Source: Maribacter sp. HTCC2170
Lineage (GTDB): Bacteria; Bacteroidota; Bacteroidia; Flavobacteriales; Flavobacteriaceae
Assembly (NCBI RefSeq): GCF_000153165.2
Contig: NC_014472.1
Coordinates: 2,290,001-2,354,000, forward strand
Reading direction: 5' to 3'
Length of the DNA: 64,000 nt
The position numbers and the translations under genes are program-made. Positions 43,593 to 52,295 of the stretch are shown one piece after another; position 1 is the first letter of the stretch; every line of letters begins with the position of its first letter. The notes below the pieces were generated by a model. That model did no database searches. It saw only the letters and a program-made list of their open reading frames with translations, and was not told the origin of the DNA.

Positions 43593-44702
43593 TTATTGGT
43601 ATACTCTCACATAATCAATTTCAAGAATGTCTTCGGTGAAATTTTCCGGTACATCACCTCCTAAAGTTCCTCCCATAGCCAGATTCATCAATAAATAATG
43701 TAGATGGTTATAAGGCTTATTTGAAGAATTAGGCAAATCATAGATCAACTCGTTATCTACAAATACTTTTATGTTATTGCTGTTCCATTCCATAGAATAA
43801 ATGTGAAATGCACTTGAAGTATCAGAAATTGTATTTGTGCCACCAGAATTCATATATTCACCGGAGTTCATGTCTCCCCAATGAAAATGGGCAATAACAC
43901 TATTTTTATTCCATCCATTTTGCTCCATAATATCAATTTCTCCACAAGCTGGCCAACCCACGTTGCCATATTGGTCGCCAAAATAATTCCCTGTTTCATT
44001 GATATTCGCTCCAAGAGTCCAAAACGCGGGCCATGTACCTTCTTCAGCAGGAAGTTTAGCGCGAAACTCAACACGTCCATAGGTAAAGACAAATTTTGAA
44101 TTTAACCTTGCTGAAGTATATGATTTGGTAGAATTGTTTGTAGTGTATTGCTCTTTTAAAGCTACAATTTTTAGGGTGCCATCACTCACAAATGAATTGG
44201 TGGCTCTGTCCGTGTAATGCTGCAGCTCATCATTATACCAGCTCCCATTATTTGGGGGGATGACTTGATAGTGCCACTTTTCAGGGTCAGGACTTCCTTC
44301 GTACTCAAATTCATCTGAGAAAATTAAGGTTGTAAAGGCTTCATCGGATTTGGAAACTTCCACAATTATGGTTTCATTGATAAACTCCCCTGTTTCTGAA
44401 TAAGCCCATGCCGTAACAGAATATGAATGCGTACCATCTTGGGTAAAGACATGCTCTATTGAGCCAGAAGGGCTTTCTTGCAAATCCCCATTTTCAAATC
44501 TGAATGCATATCTGACAGCATTTTCGGCGGATGCAGAAACCTGTACCACTCCAGAACCATCCCCGTTTGGGTTTGTAGCGTCCGAGCCAACAATGGTTAC
44601 GTTCAACACTAGTTTGGATGGTATGTTGTTGGGCTGAGAATCTCCTTCACTACAAGAAATTACAAGCGTTAGGATGATCAAGGCCCTGTTTAAATAGTTC
44701 AT
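43593..44702 (-). CDS. GH16 endo-beta-1,3-glucanase (laminarinase-like) lipoprotein
   Basis: 369 residues with a lipoprotein signal ending at Cys17 (LVISCSEG). A PKD/Ig-like domain fills ~28-120, followed by the GH16 domain (~125-369): LIFSDEFEYEGSPDPEKWHY, then YTSARLNSK and the catalytic motif GEIDIMEQNG with nucleophile Glu255, Asp257 and acid/base Glu260. The ExDxxE spacing with a Met bulge is typical of laminarinase-type GH16. The lipid anchor places it on the surface or in the periplasm, so it cuts long glucans for SusC import. It lies 179 bp after the SGBP gene, with a hairpin between. Confidence 0.94.
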   Translation of the reverse strand: MNYLNRALIILTLVISCSEGDSQPNNIPSKLVLNVTIVGSDATNPNGDGSGVVQVSASAENAVRYAFRFENGDLQESPSGSIEHVFTQDGTHSYSVTAWAYSETGEFINETIIVEVSKSDEAFTTLIFSDEFEYEGSPDPEKWHYQVIPPNNGSWYNDELQHYTDRATNSFVSDGTLKIVALKEQYTTNNSTKSYTSARLNSKFVFTYGRVEFRAKLPAEEGTWPAFWTLGANINETGNYFGDQYGNVGWPACGEIDIMEQNGWNKNSVIAHFHWGDMNSGEYMNSGGTNTISDTSSAFHIYSMEWNSNNIKVFVDNELIYDLPNSSNKPYNHLHYLLMNLAMGGTLGGDVPENFTEDILEIDYVRVYQ

Positions 44703-44778
44703 TTTAAATATTTGGTAAATTATATTTTACTTCATGGTTTTTATGGCACATTTTTTAACACATGTACTGCAATTTATT

Positions 44779-44809
44779 GATATGCCCCTATTTTTCTTAG
44801 GGGCATATC
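44779..44809 (-). other. Intercistronic hairpin in the glucan operon
   Basis: GATATGCCCCT (44779-44789) pairs perfectly with AGGGGCATATC (44799-44809) around a 9-base loop. On the transcribed minus strand no T-run follows, so it is more likely an mRNA 3'-end stabiliser or partial terminator between the susCD-SGBP part and the GH16 part. Confidence 0.65.
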
Positions 44810-44881
44810 TGTTAACTAGGCTAACTCAAATTAAATCCAATTACACTGCCGTATGCAGTTTCCTTTTATACCGTTATAGAT

Positions 44882-46720
44882 CTATTGATAGAAATAGATA
44901 TTATCAAAATAAACTGTACCGTTGCCATCAAACTTCATTTGGATCACATCCATTAAATCCACTACGCCTGAAAACTCGGTAAGTGGGATATCCACACTGA
45001 CCCACTCTCCTGTTGTTATGGCAAATGAATGTGATGTTTCTACGGGACCTGAACTGATAAGGAAACCATTAAAGGCCGAGGAATCCGCGGTCCAATAGTC
45101 TATATGCAGCATGCTCATTCCCGAAACATCCAAAGGTACGGCGAATTGAGTTCCTTGGTAGTTCAAGTTTTCATATTTCAGGGTGTTGTCACCGGCAACA
45201 TCTACCTGTGTCACCACTGTGGCTTGGCCCCAATTCGGGTTAAAATCAGTCCCGGACACATCTGTATAAGCGTCACTGAACACTGAAATTACATCAGCCT
45301 CTGCAGCGGTTGGTGTTGGTGCAGCACTATTTGGCTCCGTAGCGGGCGCATTATAGAAATAGATATTATCCAAATAAATAGTTCCATTGCCATCAAACTT
45401 CATTTGAACGACATCCATTAGATCTACTACCCCTGAAAATTCGGTAAGTGGAATATCCACACTGACCCATTGTCCTGTTGTTATGGCAAATGAATATGCT
45501 ATTTCTACTGGTCCTGAGCTGATAAGGAAGCCGTTAAGAGCCGAGGAATCCGCGGTCCAATAGTCCATATGCAGCATGCTCATTCCCGAAATATCCAAAG
45601 GTGCGGCGAATTGTGTACCCTGGTAGTTCAAGTTTTCATATTTTAGGGTGTTATCGCCAGCAATATCTACCTGTGTCACCACTGTGGCTTGGCCCCAATT
45701 CGGGTTGAAGTCTGTTCCGGTCACATCAGTATAATCGTCGCTGAACACCGAAATGACATTGGCTTCTGCAACAGTTGGTGTGGGTGCGGCACTGGTTGGT
45801 CCTGTTGGTTGTCCTTGGTGGAAATATATATTATCCAAATAGATGGTCCCATCACCATCAAACTTCATTTGAATGACATCCATTAGATCTACTACGCCTG
45901 AAAACTCTGTGAGTGGAATGTCCACACTGACCCATTCTCCAGTTGTTAAAGCAAAAGCATGTGCTGTTTCTACTGGACCTGAGCTGATAAGGAAACCATT
46001 AAATCCGGCTGAATCCGCTGTCCAATAATCAACGTGCATAAAAGACATTCCTGAAACGTCTATTGAATTTTCCAATGCAATTCCTTGGTAATTTAGATTC
46101 CCATATTTCAAAGTATTGTTTCCATCAATATCCTCTTGTGTTGTTACCGTGGCTTGTCCCCAATCAGGATTAAAATTTGTACCTGTAACATTGGTATAAG
46201 TATCACTAAATATAGAGATTACATCTGATTCCGCTAATGTTGGCATTGGTGCAGCAGTAGTTGGCCCTGTTGGTTGTCCTTGATGGAAATAGATATTATC
46301 CAAATAAATGGTTCCATTGCCATCAAACTTCATTTGAACAACATCCATTAAATCCACTACACTTGAAAATTCTGATAAAGGGATATCAACACCTACCCAT
46401 TCGCCAGTGGTTACCGTAAAAGCATGAGGTGCTTCTAGAGGACCAGGGCTTATAAGGAAACCATTAAATCCTGTTGAATCAGCGGTCCAATAATCAACGT
46501 GCATGAAAGACATTCCCGAAACGTCTATCGAATTTTCCAATGCGATTCCTTGGTAATTTAGATTCCCATATTTCAAAGTATTGTTTCCATCAATATCCTC
46601 TTGTGTTGTTACTGTGGCTTGTCCCCAATCAGGATTAAAATCTGTGCCACTAACATTAGTATAAGTATCACTAAATATAGAAATTACATCTGATTCTGAT
46701 AATGTTGGTTCAGGCGCTGA
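44882..46720 (-). repeat. Four tandem 465-bp repeats inside the SGBP gene
   Basis: The starts of the repeat unit (Ala-Ala-Pro or Ser-Ala-Pro codons) lie at 46720, 46255, 45790 and 45325: an exact 465-bp (155-codon) period three times in a row. The last copy ends with the stop after 444 bp. Copies 1 and 2 resemble each other most, as do 3 and 4, so the array likely grew in two steps. Confidence 0.95.
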
Positions 46721-47392
46721 AGTTGTAGGTTCTGTAGCCTCAACTGCCCCTCCCTCGGCCATGGTTATATCATCAAAATAATGTGTGGTATCAGCATCCT
46801 TATCACTATTGAAATCAAAAAAGAGTACCAACCTATCATATTTGTCAGAATCACTTGATGAAAAAGCAAAAGACAATTCTTCCCATTCGTTTGCAACCGT
46901 TGTAGTGCCCTGAACTTCTTTGTTTATTGAACCATCAGCACTATCCTCTAATTTTAGAAGTACGGTCTGATCGGCAGCTGGAGAATATACTTTTACTTTA
47001 ATAGTCTGTTTCTCCGAGAAATCTACCTTACCGGTCAAGTCGAAAAAGAAACCAGCCCAAGGTTCTACACCTGTAGTCTGTATATACTCAACTACCTTCT
47101 CTGAAGTGTTTATTCCAGAACCATTTGGGTTTTCAACAAACTCTATTGTTAAGGAGCCGTCCTTTTCCCCAAAAAAATCAATTTCAGGCCCTCCACATTC
47201 AAAATCTATTCCGGCAGAAATGTCATTTACTACAGGATCCTCTGGACAACCTTCAATAATTGGTAAAGGTTCTGGTGCAACATAGGCCGAAGGTGGCGGA
47301 ATGTCATCTTCTATTTCGCAGGAAATGATGACGCATATCATTCCCATCCCAAAAATTAAAGCTAAAAGGGGTAATCTTGTGCTAAGCTTCAT
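44882..47392 (-). CDS. Surface glycan-binding lipoprotein with four tandem CBM-like repeats
   Basis: 836 residues from the ATG at 47392 (a longer start at 47416 adds eight residues before the signal). A lipoprotein signal ends at Cys25 (VIISCEIEDD). Residues ~45-215 form a beta-sandwich (VKVYSPAADQTVLLKLED, HYFDDITM) like CBM-type domains. Four consecutive repeats of 155 residues follow, each with VISxFSD..YTNV, WGQATV, LKY.NLNYQG, SGM..xH.DYWTADS, GEWV.VDIPL.EFS and MKFDGNGT.Y.DNIYF. That beta-sandwich form is common to family CBM4/11-like modules, with a Trp/Tyr cluster for glucan binding. The place after susD identifies it as the locus's surface glycan-binding protein. Confidence 0.85.
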   Translation of the reverse strand: MKLSTRLPLLALIFGMGMICVIISCEIEDDIPPPSAYVAPEPLPIIEGCPEDPVVNDISAGIDFECGGPEIDFFGEKDGSLTIEFVENPNGSGINTSEKVVEYIQTTGVEPWAGFFFDLTGKVDFSEKQTIKVKVYSPAADQTVLLKLEDSADGSINKEVQGTTTVANEWEELSFAFSSSDSDKYDRLVLFFDFNSDKDADTTHYFDDITMAEGGAVEATEPTTSAPEPTLSESDVISIFSDTYTNVSGTDFNPDWGQATVTTQEDIDGNNTLKYGNLNYQGIALENSIDVSGMSFMHVDYWTADSTGFNGFLISPGPLEAPHAFTVTTGEWVGVDIPLSEFSSVVDLMDVVQMKFDGNGTIYLDNIYFHQGQPTGPTTAAPMPTLAESDVISIFSDTYTNVTGTNFNPDWGQATVTTQEDIDGNNTLKYGNLNYQGIALENSIDVSGMSFMHVDYWTADSAGFNGFLISSGPVETAHAFALTTGEWVSVDIPLTEFSGVVDLMDVIQMKFDGDGTIYLDNIYFHQGQPTGPTSAAPTPTVAEANVISVFSDDYTDVTGTDFNPNWGQATVVTQVDIAGDNTLKYENLNYQGTQFAAPLDISGMSMLHMDYWTADSSALNGFLISSGPVEIAYSFAITTGQWVSVDIPLTEFSGVVDLMDVVQMKFDGNGTIYLDNIYFYNAPATEPNSAAPTPTAAEADVISVFSDAYTDVSGTDFNPNWGQATVVTQVDVAGDNTLKYENLNYQGTQFAVPLDVSGMSMLHIDYWTADSSAFNGFLISSGPVETSHSFAITTGEWVSVDIPLTEFSGVVDLMDVIQMKFDGNGTVYFDNIYFYQ

Positions 47393-47449
47393 TTTAGTGT
47401 TTCTATTTGTATTCATTTCACAATTTTTTAATTAATATTATATCGGCCA

Positions 47450-49066
47450 TTAGTTATATCCCTGGTTTTGAGGATAGCTAGGCCCCAATAAATCCATTTG
47501 TTGCTGAGGTATTGGCCAATTTTGCATATACTCCCTTAGGATTTCCTTAGGATTTCCTTCAGGGTACGACTCATTCATATTATCGTTGTTCATATGATCT
47601 AGTAAAAACTCATATAAATTACCGGTTCTTTTGAGGGTATACCAACGTTGCCCTTCAAACCCAAGTTCGCGGGCCCTTTCGTCCAAAACTGCCTGCAGAT
47701 CAACTGTGGTTATAGAAGCTGCATTGGCTCTATTTCGAACAGCATTAATGTATTCCAGGGCTTTGGTATTATTTGCCAACATCATATGTGCTTCGGCACC
47801 TATTAAATAGGTTTCGGCCAATCTATAGATCATAATATTTTTGAAGTGGTTTCTATCAGTGGGTTCTACATTTTCATCAAAGAATTTTAAGACTCCAGGG
47901 TTTTGTCTCCTATAGTAGAGCATAAACTCATTTTGATCGGTTTCACTATTTTCATAAAGATCCAATGGGTCACCCAACTGCTTGCCCGCTGGAAGCGAAG
48001 GCTCATCGTTATAGGCATATTTGAAAATATAATAGGTATTGTCCTTTCTGTCGTCATTGGGGTCCTCATTCAACAAATTAATCGCATAATCATTCAATGA
48101 TAGGAAACCTACGCCAGCCCCTCCGTTTTCAATCGATTGTATCATACCAGGAGCATCTGCATAGGATGATACCAGGTTCCAGTTCATGATATGTGGACTG
48201 CCTCCACCAATGGTCTCTTTTTCAAAATTGAGGGCAAATAAAGTTTCTGAATGATTTAATTCTCCGGCAAACACTTCAGCAGTAGTAGTGGTTAGGCTAT
48301 GGTAGCCACTGTTAGCGACAGCATCTGCCTGTGCAGCTGCTTCTGTCCAATCATTTTCCCACATGGCCACCTTGGCCCTTAGATGTCTTGCCGCACCTTG
48401 GCCCCATCTACCAAACTGTTCTGTGTTGTATTCGAGGTTGACAATGGCAAAATCCAAATCTGCCTTTAAGAGTGAAAAAATTTCCCCTTCAGAAGATTTG
48501 TCTTGTGGCACATCAAAAGCATTTTCAGGAGTCGTAGGCTCCGTGGTGATATAAATATTATTAAAAAGCCTATACAGGATAAAATAAGAATTGGCCCGCA
48601 TGCATTTAGCTTCGGCCAAGATTTGATTTTTTATCTTTTCATCAATACCCTGTATTTTCTCCGCTCCTTGAATAATGGCATTGGATCTATCAACTATTTT
48701 GTAATAGTTCACCCAATAGGCATTAAGCCCAGAGGTAGTTCCAAAATCTCCCAAACTGGCGCCCCAAAGTAATCTACTATATAGGGAAGCCTCACCGGTT
48801 ATTCCTACTCCAAGATCACTCTTGGCCTGTGGAATAAGTGGGTATGTGCCATTTAAGCTTAGGTCTTGGTAAAGATTTCTATTCAAGGAATATAATCCTA
48901 CGACAGCAGATTCAAGACCTTCAGGAGTTGTATACAGAAAATCAACAGAAGTGTTTGAAAGAAGCTTGTCCTCTAAAAAATCCTCTTGGCATGAAGTGAA
49001 AAGCAAAAGGCAACCTAGTATTGTATAAAAGCTTTTTGATAACATATTATTATTTATATTTTTCAT
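47450..49066 (-). CDS. SusD-family surface glycan-binding lipoprotein
   Basis: 538 residues; a second ATG at 49045 would also leave an intact lipoprotein signal (LLLFTSCQEDFLEDKLL, the typical SusD opening). It shows the SusD helical fold: KCMRANSYFILYRLFNNI, then IYRLAETYLIGAEAHMML, INAVRNRANA, LDERARELGFEGQRWYTLKRTGNL and the end NWPIPQQQMDLLGPSYPQNQGYN. It caps the SusC transporter encoded 11 bp upstream. Confidence 0.96.
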   Translation of the reverse strand: MKNINNNMLSKSFYTILGCLLLFTSCQEDFLEDKLLSNTSVDFLYTTPEGLESAVVGLYSLNRNLYQDLSLNGTYPLIPQAKSDLGVGITGEASLYSRLLWGASLGDFGTTSGLNAYWVNYYKIVDRSNAIIQGAEKIQGIDEKIKNQILAEAKCMRANSYFILYRLFNNIYITTEPTTPENAFDVPQDKSSEGEIFSLLKADLDFAIVNLEYNTEQFGRWGQGAARHLRAKVAMWENDWTEAAAQADAVANSGYHSLTTTTAEVFAGELNHSETLFALNFEKETIGGGSPHIMNWNLVSSYADAPGMIQSIENGGAGVGFLSLNDYAINLLNEDPNDDRKDNTYYIFKYAYNDEPSLPAGKQLGDPLDLYENSETDQNEFMLYYRRQNPGVLKFFDENVEPTDRNHFKNIMIYRLAETYLIGAEAHMMLANNTKALEYINAVRNRANAASITTVDLQAVLDERARELGFEGQRWYTLKRTGNLYEFLLDHMNNDNMNESYPEGNPKEILREYMQNWPIPQQQMDLLGPSYPQNQGYN

Positions 49067-49077
49067 AATATTTTTTT

Positions 49078-52059
49078 TTAAAACCCTACTTTGACCCCAA
49101 GTGTTATGTTTTTGGTTTCAGGAAATGCAGTTCCACCACTATTGTTTAGCGGGTTTTGTTCTGGACTATATGATCTAAAATCTGTTAAAGTGAACAAATT
49201 AGTTCCCGTTACATATACTTTTGCATTTTGAAATCCAATTTTTGAAAGCGTCTCTTTAGGAATATTATACCCCAATGACAATGTTCTCAATCGTACATAT
49301 GATGCGTCCCTTACCGCGAATGGGAAAAGGTGCAAATGGGTGTCAGGTTTAGGTCTAGGATAGTCCGTTGAAGGAAATTCTGGAGTATAATACTTTGTCC
49401 GAATTCCATTGATTGACCCTTTCCACAACTCCCCATTGGCGAGAACGGGATTTAATTTTGTTGCTCCTTCGACGATGTAGATATCGGCAAATAAGTCAAA
49501 GTTCTTGAACGTAATGGAATTGGTGATCGAACCGTACCAATTAGGATCTGTACTCGTAAATACATTATCTCTATTATCAATCTGACCATTCCCATCTTGA
49601 TCTATGACCCTAACATCCCCAGGGTTTGCCAAAGGGTTACCTGAACCTGCAATGTCATCACCTACTTGATAGATTCCATCGTATTTAGGCAACCAAATGT
49701 TGTTGATAGGTTGACCTACAGATAATCGTCTTCCTGAAGCAATGTCCGTGATATCAATTTCATTGCCATTTTCATCAAGTTCTCCTGTAAGCGCGAGCAC
49801 CTCAGTCCTGTTCCTTGAGAATACCATTCCTAACGACCATCGTAAGTTCTCATTTCGTATAATATGAGATGTCAATGATGCTTCAATTCCGCGGTTCTCA
49901 ATTTCACCTGCGTTAAAGCGAATTACGTTGAACCCGGTAGTACCCGCAATTGACCTATCCAATAATAAATCAGTGGTGTTCGCTTTATAGTATTCAAAAG
50001 TACCCTCAAAGCGGTTTTTGAACAACTTAAAATCAAGACCAGTGTTCAGGGTAGTAGTGGTTTCCCACCTCAAGTCTGGATTGGGCAAACGTGATGAGGC
50101 AGTTGCTCCTGCCACGGTTTGATCGCCAAAAACATAAGGTATGTCATCGGCTACACCCAAGGACTCCAACGAATTGATGCCTTGATTTCCAGTGGTCCCG
50201 TAGCTGACTCGTAATTTCATTTCGTTTATGGCATCCACATTTTCTAAAAATGCCTCGTTCTGCATTTTCCAAGCCAGAGAAACTGCAGGGAAGAATCCCC
50301 ATTTATTGTTCTCGGCAAATACTGAGGCACCATCAGCTCGTGCCGTTGCCTCTAATAAATAGCGATCAAGATATCCATATCGTACCCTGCCCAAAAAAGA
50401 GAGTAATTTACGTTGTGAAACGCCCCTAACGCTATTGAGAAGTACAGTTGCATTTCCATTAAAACCAAGGGCATCATTGGTAAATCCCGATTTGTCAATT
50501 TGGGTGTATTCATTTCGTTGTTCATCAAAAGCTTGAACCGCAGTAAAGTCCAGACTATGGTTTTCATTGATCTGTGGTGTATAATTGAGGATGTTTTCCA
50601 CCAAGACCTGTTTAAATAACTGGTTAGAAATAACCGCAAGCCCATCTACCCCTTCATCTCCTGCTGAATGTAAGGATGTTCTGTAAATTCCCCTATTAGT
50701 ATTTCTGTTCCTCAAAAATGTCTTTAATGTGTAGCTCAGATTGGGTGTAAAGTTGTACACCAAGCTGAGGTTAACATCTGTAAGGTTTGTTTTGGTCTCG
50801 TCGGTTGATTCCCTTTGATCCCATAGCGGGTTTACCGCGGTATTTGATGGACCTAAATAAAATTTGAGTAATTCGCCCTCTTCGTCCAATGGTTTGGCCA
50901 GGGGTGTTATGGTAGTAAAGTTTAGGCCGCCTGTTTCTTGATTCTGTGTAGAATTTTGATAGTTGAAAATTCCTCTAAATAAAAGTTTGTCCGTTAATTC
51001 CTGCTCCAAGTTCAGTTTTAAAGTACCTCTGTCAAAACTAGAATTTGGGATTATACCTTCTTGGGAGAAATAATTGACACTTGAAAAAACCCTGGTTTTT
51101 TCAGTACCCGATGAAAAGCTCAAAGCATGGCTTTGTATTACTGCGTCCTGTAATACCAAATCTTCCCAATCTACAAAATCATTATTTCCTATGGCATCAA
51201 TCTCAAAAGGAGAAAATATGTTTTCATCCCTCAAGTATTCCCCAGTAAATCTATTTCGGTTGGCTTCCCTTTTTAAATCAATGTATTGCTGACCAGTATA
51301 TTGATTAAAATTTTTGGACAATGACTGTACTGTAGTATAGCCGTGGTAGTCAATAGATACTTTGCCAGTCTTCCCCGTTTTAGTAGTAACCAGTATAACA
51401 CCATTTGATGCTCTTGAACCATAAATTGCGGTTGCAGATGCATCTTTTAGGATTTCAATATTGGCTATATCGTCTGGTGATACATCATTTAAACTGTCAA
51501 ATGGTAAGCCATCAACTATTACTAACGGAGAGTTTCCATTTGGAGCTACGGAAACATTACCCCGAATGACAATATTAGATGATCCACCTGGTCTTGCATC
51601 GCCTAGATTAACTTGGACACCTGCCGCTCGACCCCGTAACATCTCCGATACGTTTGTGGTAGGTACGGAAGTGGCGTCATCAACTTCAACGCTAGTTACA
51701 GAACCAACTACGTTGCTCTTCTTTTGTGTACCATAACCCACTACAACAACTTCATCCAAAGCACTTACATCTTCCTGAAGATTTATTGTTATAGGATTGG
51801 AGTTACTTACCGTAACTTCTTGGGTTACAAATCCTAAATAGGAGAAAGATATTATATCTCCAATGGTCATGTCTTGGATGGTAAAATTTCCATCAAAATC
51901 TGTAGTGGTTCCTTTTACTGTATTTTTTACAATTATACTTACACCCGGTAAAGGTTCATTGTAACTTGCATCCAAAACAGTTCCACTTATCGTTAGGTCT
52001 TGACCCCATATACTTGGTATGCAACAAATAATAGTAAGAAATAAAAAAATGCGCTTCAT
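49078..52059 (-). CDS. SusC/RagA-family TonB-linked outer-membrane transporter
   Basis: 993 residues. It has a signal peptide (FLFLTIICCIPSIWGQ), a carboxypeptidase-D-like domain (~22-100), the plug start DEVVVVGYGTQKKSNVVGSV (~100) through YGSRASNGVILVTTKTG, and the barrel ending KNITLGVKVGF. It is the transporter of the glucan locus and probably imports laminarin-derived oligosaccharides of several sugars. The upstream 236 bp must hold its promoter; the regulator gene precedes it in the same direction. Confidence 0.97.
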   Translation of the reverse strand: MKRIFLFLTIICCIPSIWGQDLTISGTVLDASYNEPLPGVSIIVKNTVKGTTTDFDGNFTIQDMTIGDIISFSYLGFVTQEVTVSNSNPITINLQEDVSALDEVVVVGYGTQKKSNVVGSVTSVEVDDATSVPTTNVSEMLRGRAAGVQVNLGDARPGGSSNIVIRGNVSVAPNGNSPLVIVDGLPFDSLNDVSPDDIANIEILKDASATAIYGSRASNGVILVTTKTGKTGKVSIDYHGYTTVQSLSKNFNQYTGQQYIDLKREANRNRFTGEYLRDENIFSPFEIDAIGNNDFVDWEDLVLQDAVIQSHALSFSSGTEKTRVFSSVNYFSQEGIIPNSSFDRGTLKLNLEQELTDKLLFRGIFNYQNSTQNQETGGLNFTTITPLAKPLDEEGELLKFYLGPSNTAVNPLWDQRESTDETKTNLTDVNLSLVYNFTPNLSYTLKTFLRNRNTNRGIYRTSLHSAGDEGVDGLAVISNQLFKQVLVENILNYTPQINENHSLDFTAVQAFDEQRNEYTQIDKSGFTNDALGFNGNATVLLNSVRGVSQRKLLSFLGRVRYGYLDRYLLEATARADGASVFAENNKWGFFPAVSLAWKMQNEAFLENVDAINEMKLRVSYGTTGNQGINSLESLGVADDIPYVFGDQTVAGATASSRLPNPDLRWETTTTLNTGLDFKLFKNRFEGTFEYYKANTTDLLLDRSIAGTTGFNVIRFNAGEIENRGIEASLTSHIIRNENLRWSLGMVFSRNRTEVLALTGELDENGNEIDITDIASGRRLSVGQPINNIWLPKYDGIYQVGDDIAGSGNPLANPGDVRVIDQDGNGQIDNRDNVFTSTDPNWYGSITNSITFKNFDLFADIYIVEGATKLNPVLANGELWKGSINGIRTKYYTPEFPSTDYPRPKPDTHLHLFPFAVRDASYVRLRTLSLGYNIPKETLSKIGFQNAKVYVTGTNLFTLTDFRSYSPEQNPLNNSGGTAFPETKNITLGVKVGF

Positions 52060-52295
52060 GTGTTGTGTATTTTGAAGTCACAATGTATTTCATAATAAAA
52101 AGGAATCCTTAAATTCTACCACTACAAAAAACATACATGGCAATAAAAAAGTAATAAAATTGCATAATTGATGGATTATCCCTTGGGAAACGGGGATTTC
52201 TATAATTCTTAAATGCTAAAAAAATTTAACAATCAATTAAGAGAATCACTTTTGTATAGGTAATGTTGTGGTTAAATGGACTTTTGTAGTATGCC

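Noticed and set aside
44734-44982. 82-codon plus-strand frame across the SGBP gene end
   Set aside because: It overlaps the SGBP coding end and the intercistronic hairpin and has no plausible product.
52178-52197. Inverted repeat ATCCC...GGGAT in the susC upstream region of the glucan locus
   Set aside because: Five-base arms with a ten-base gap are expected by chance; not enough to call a regulator site.
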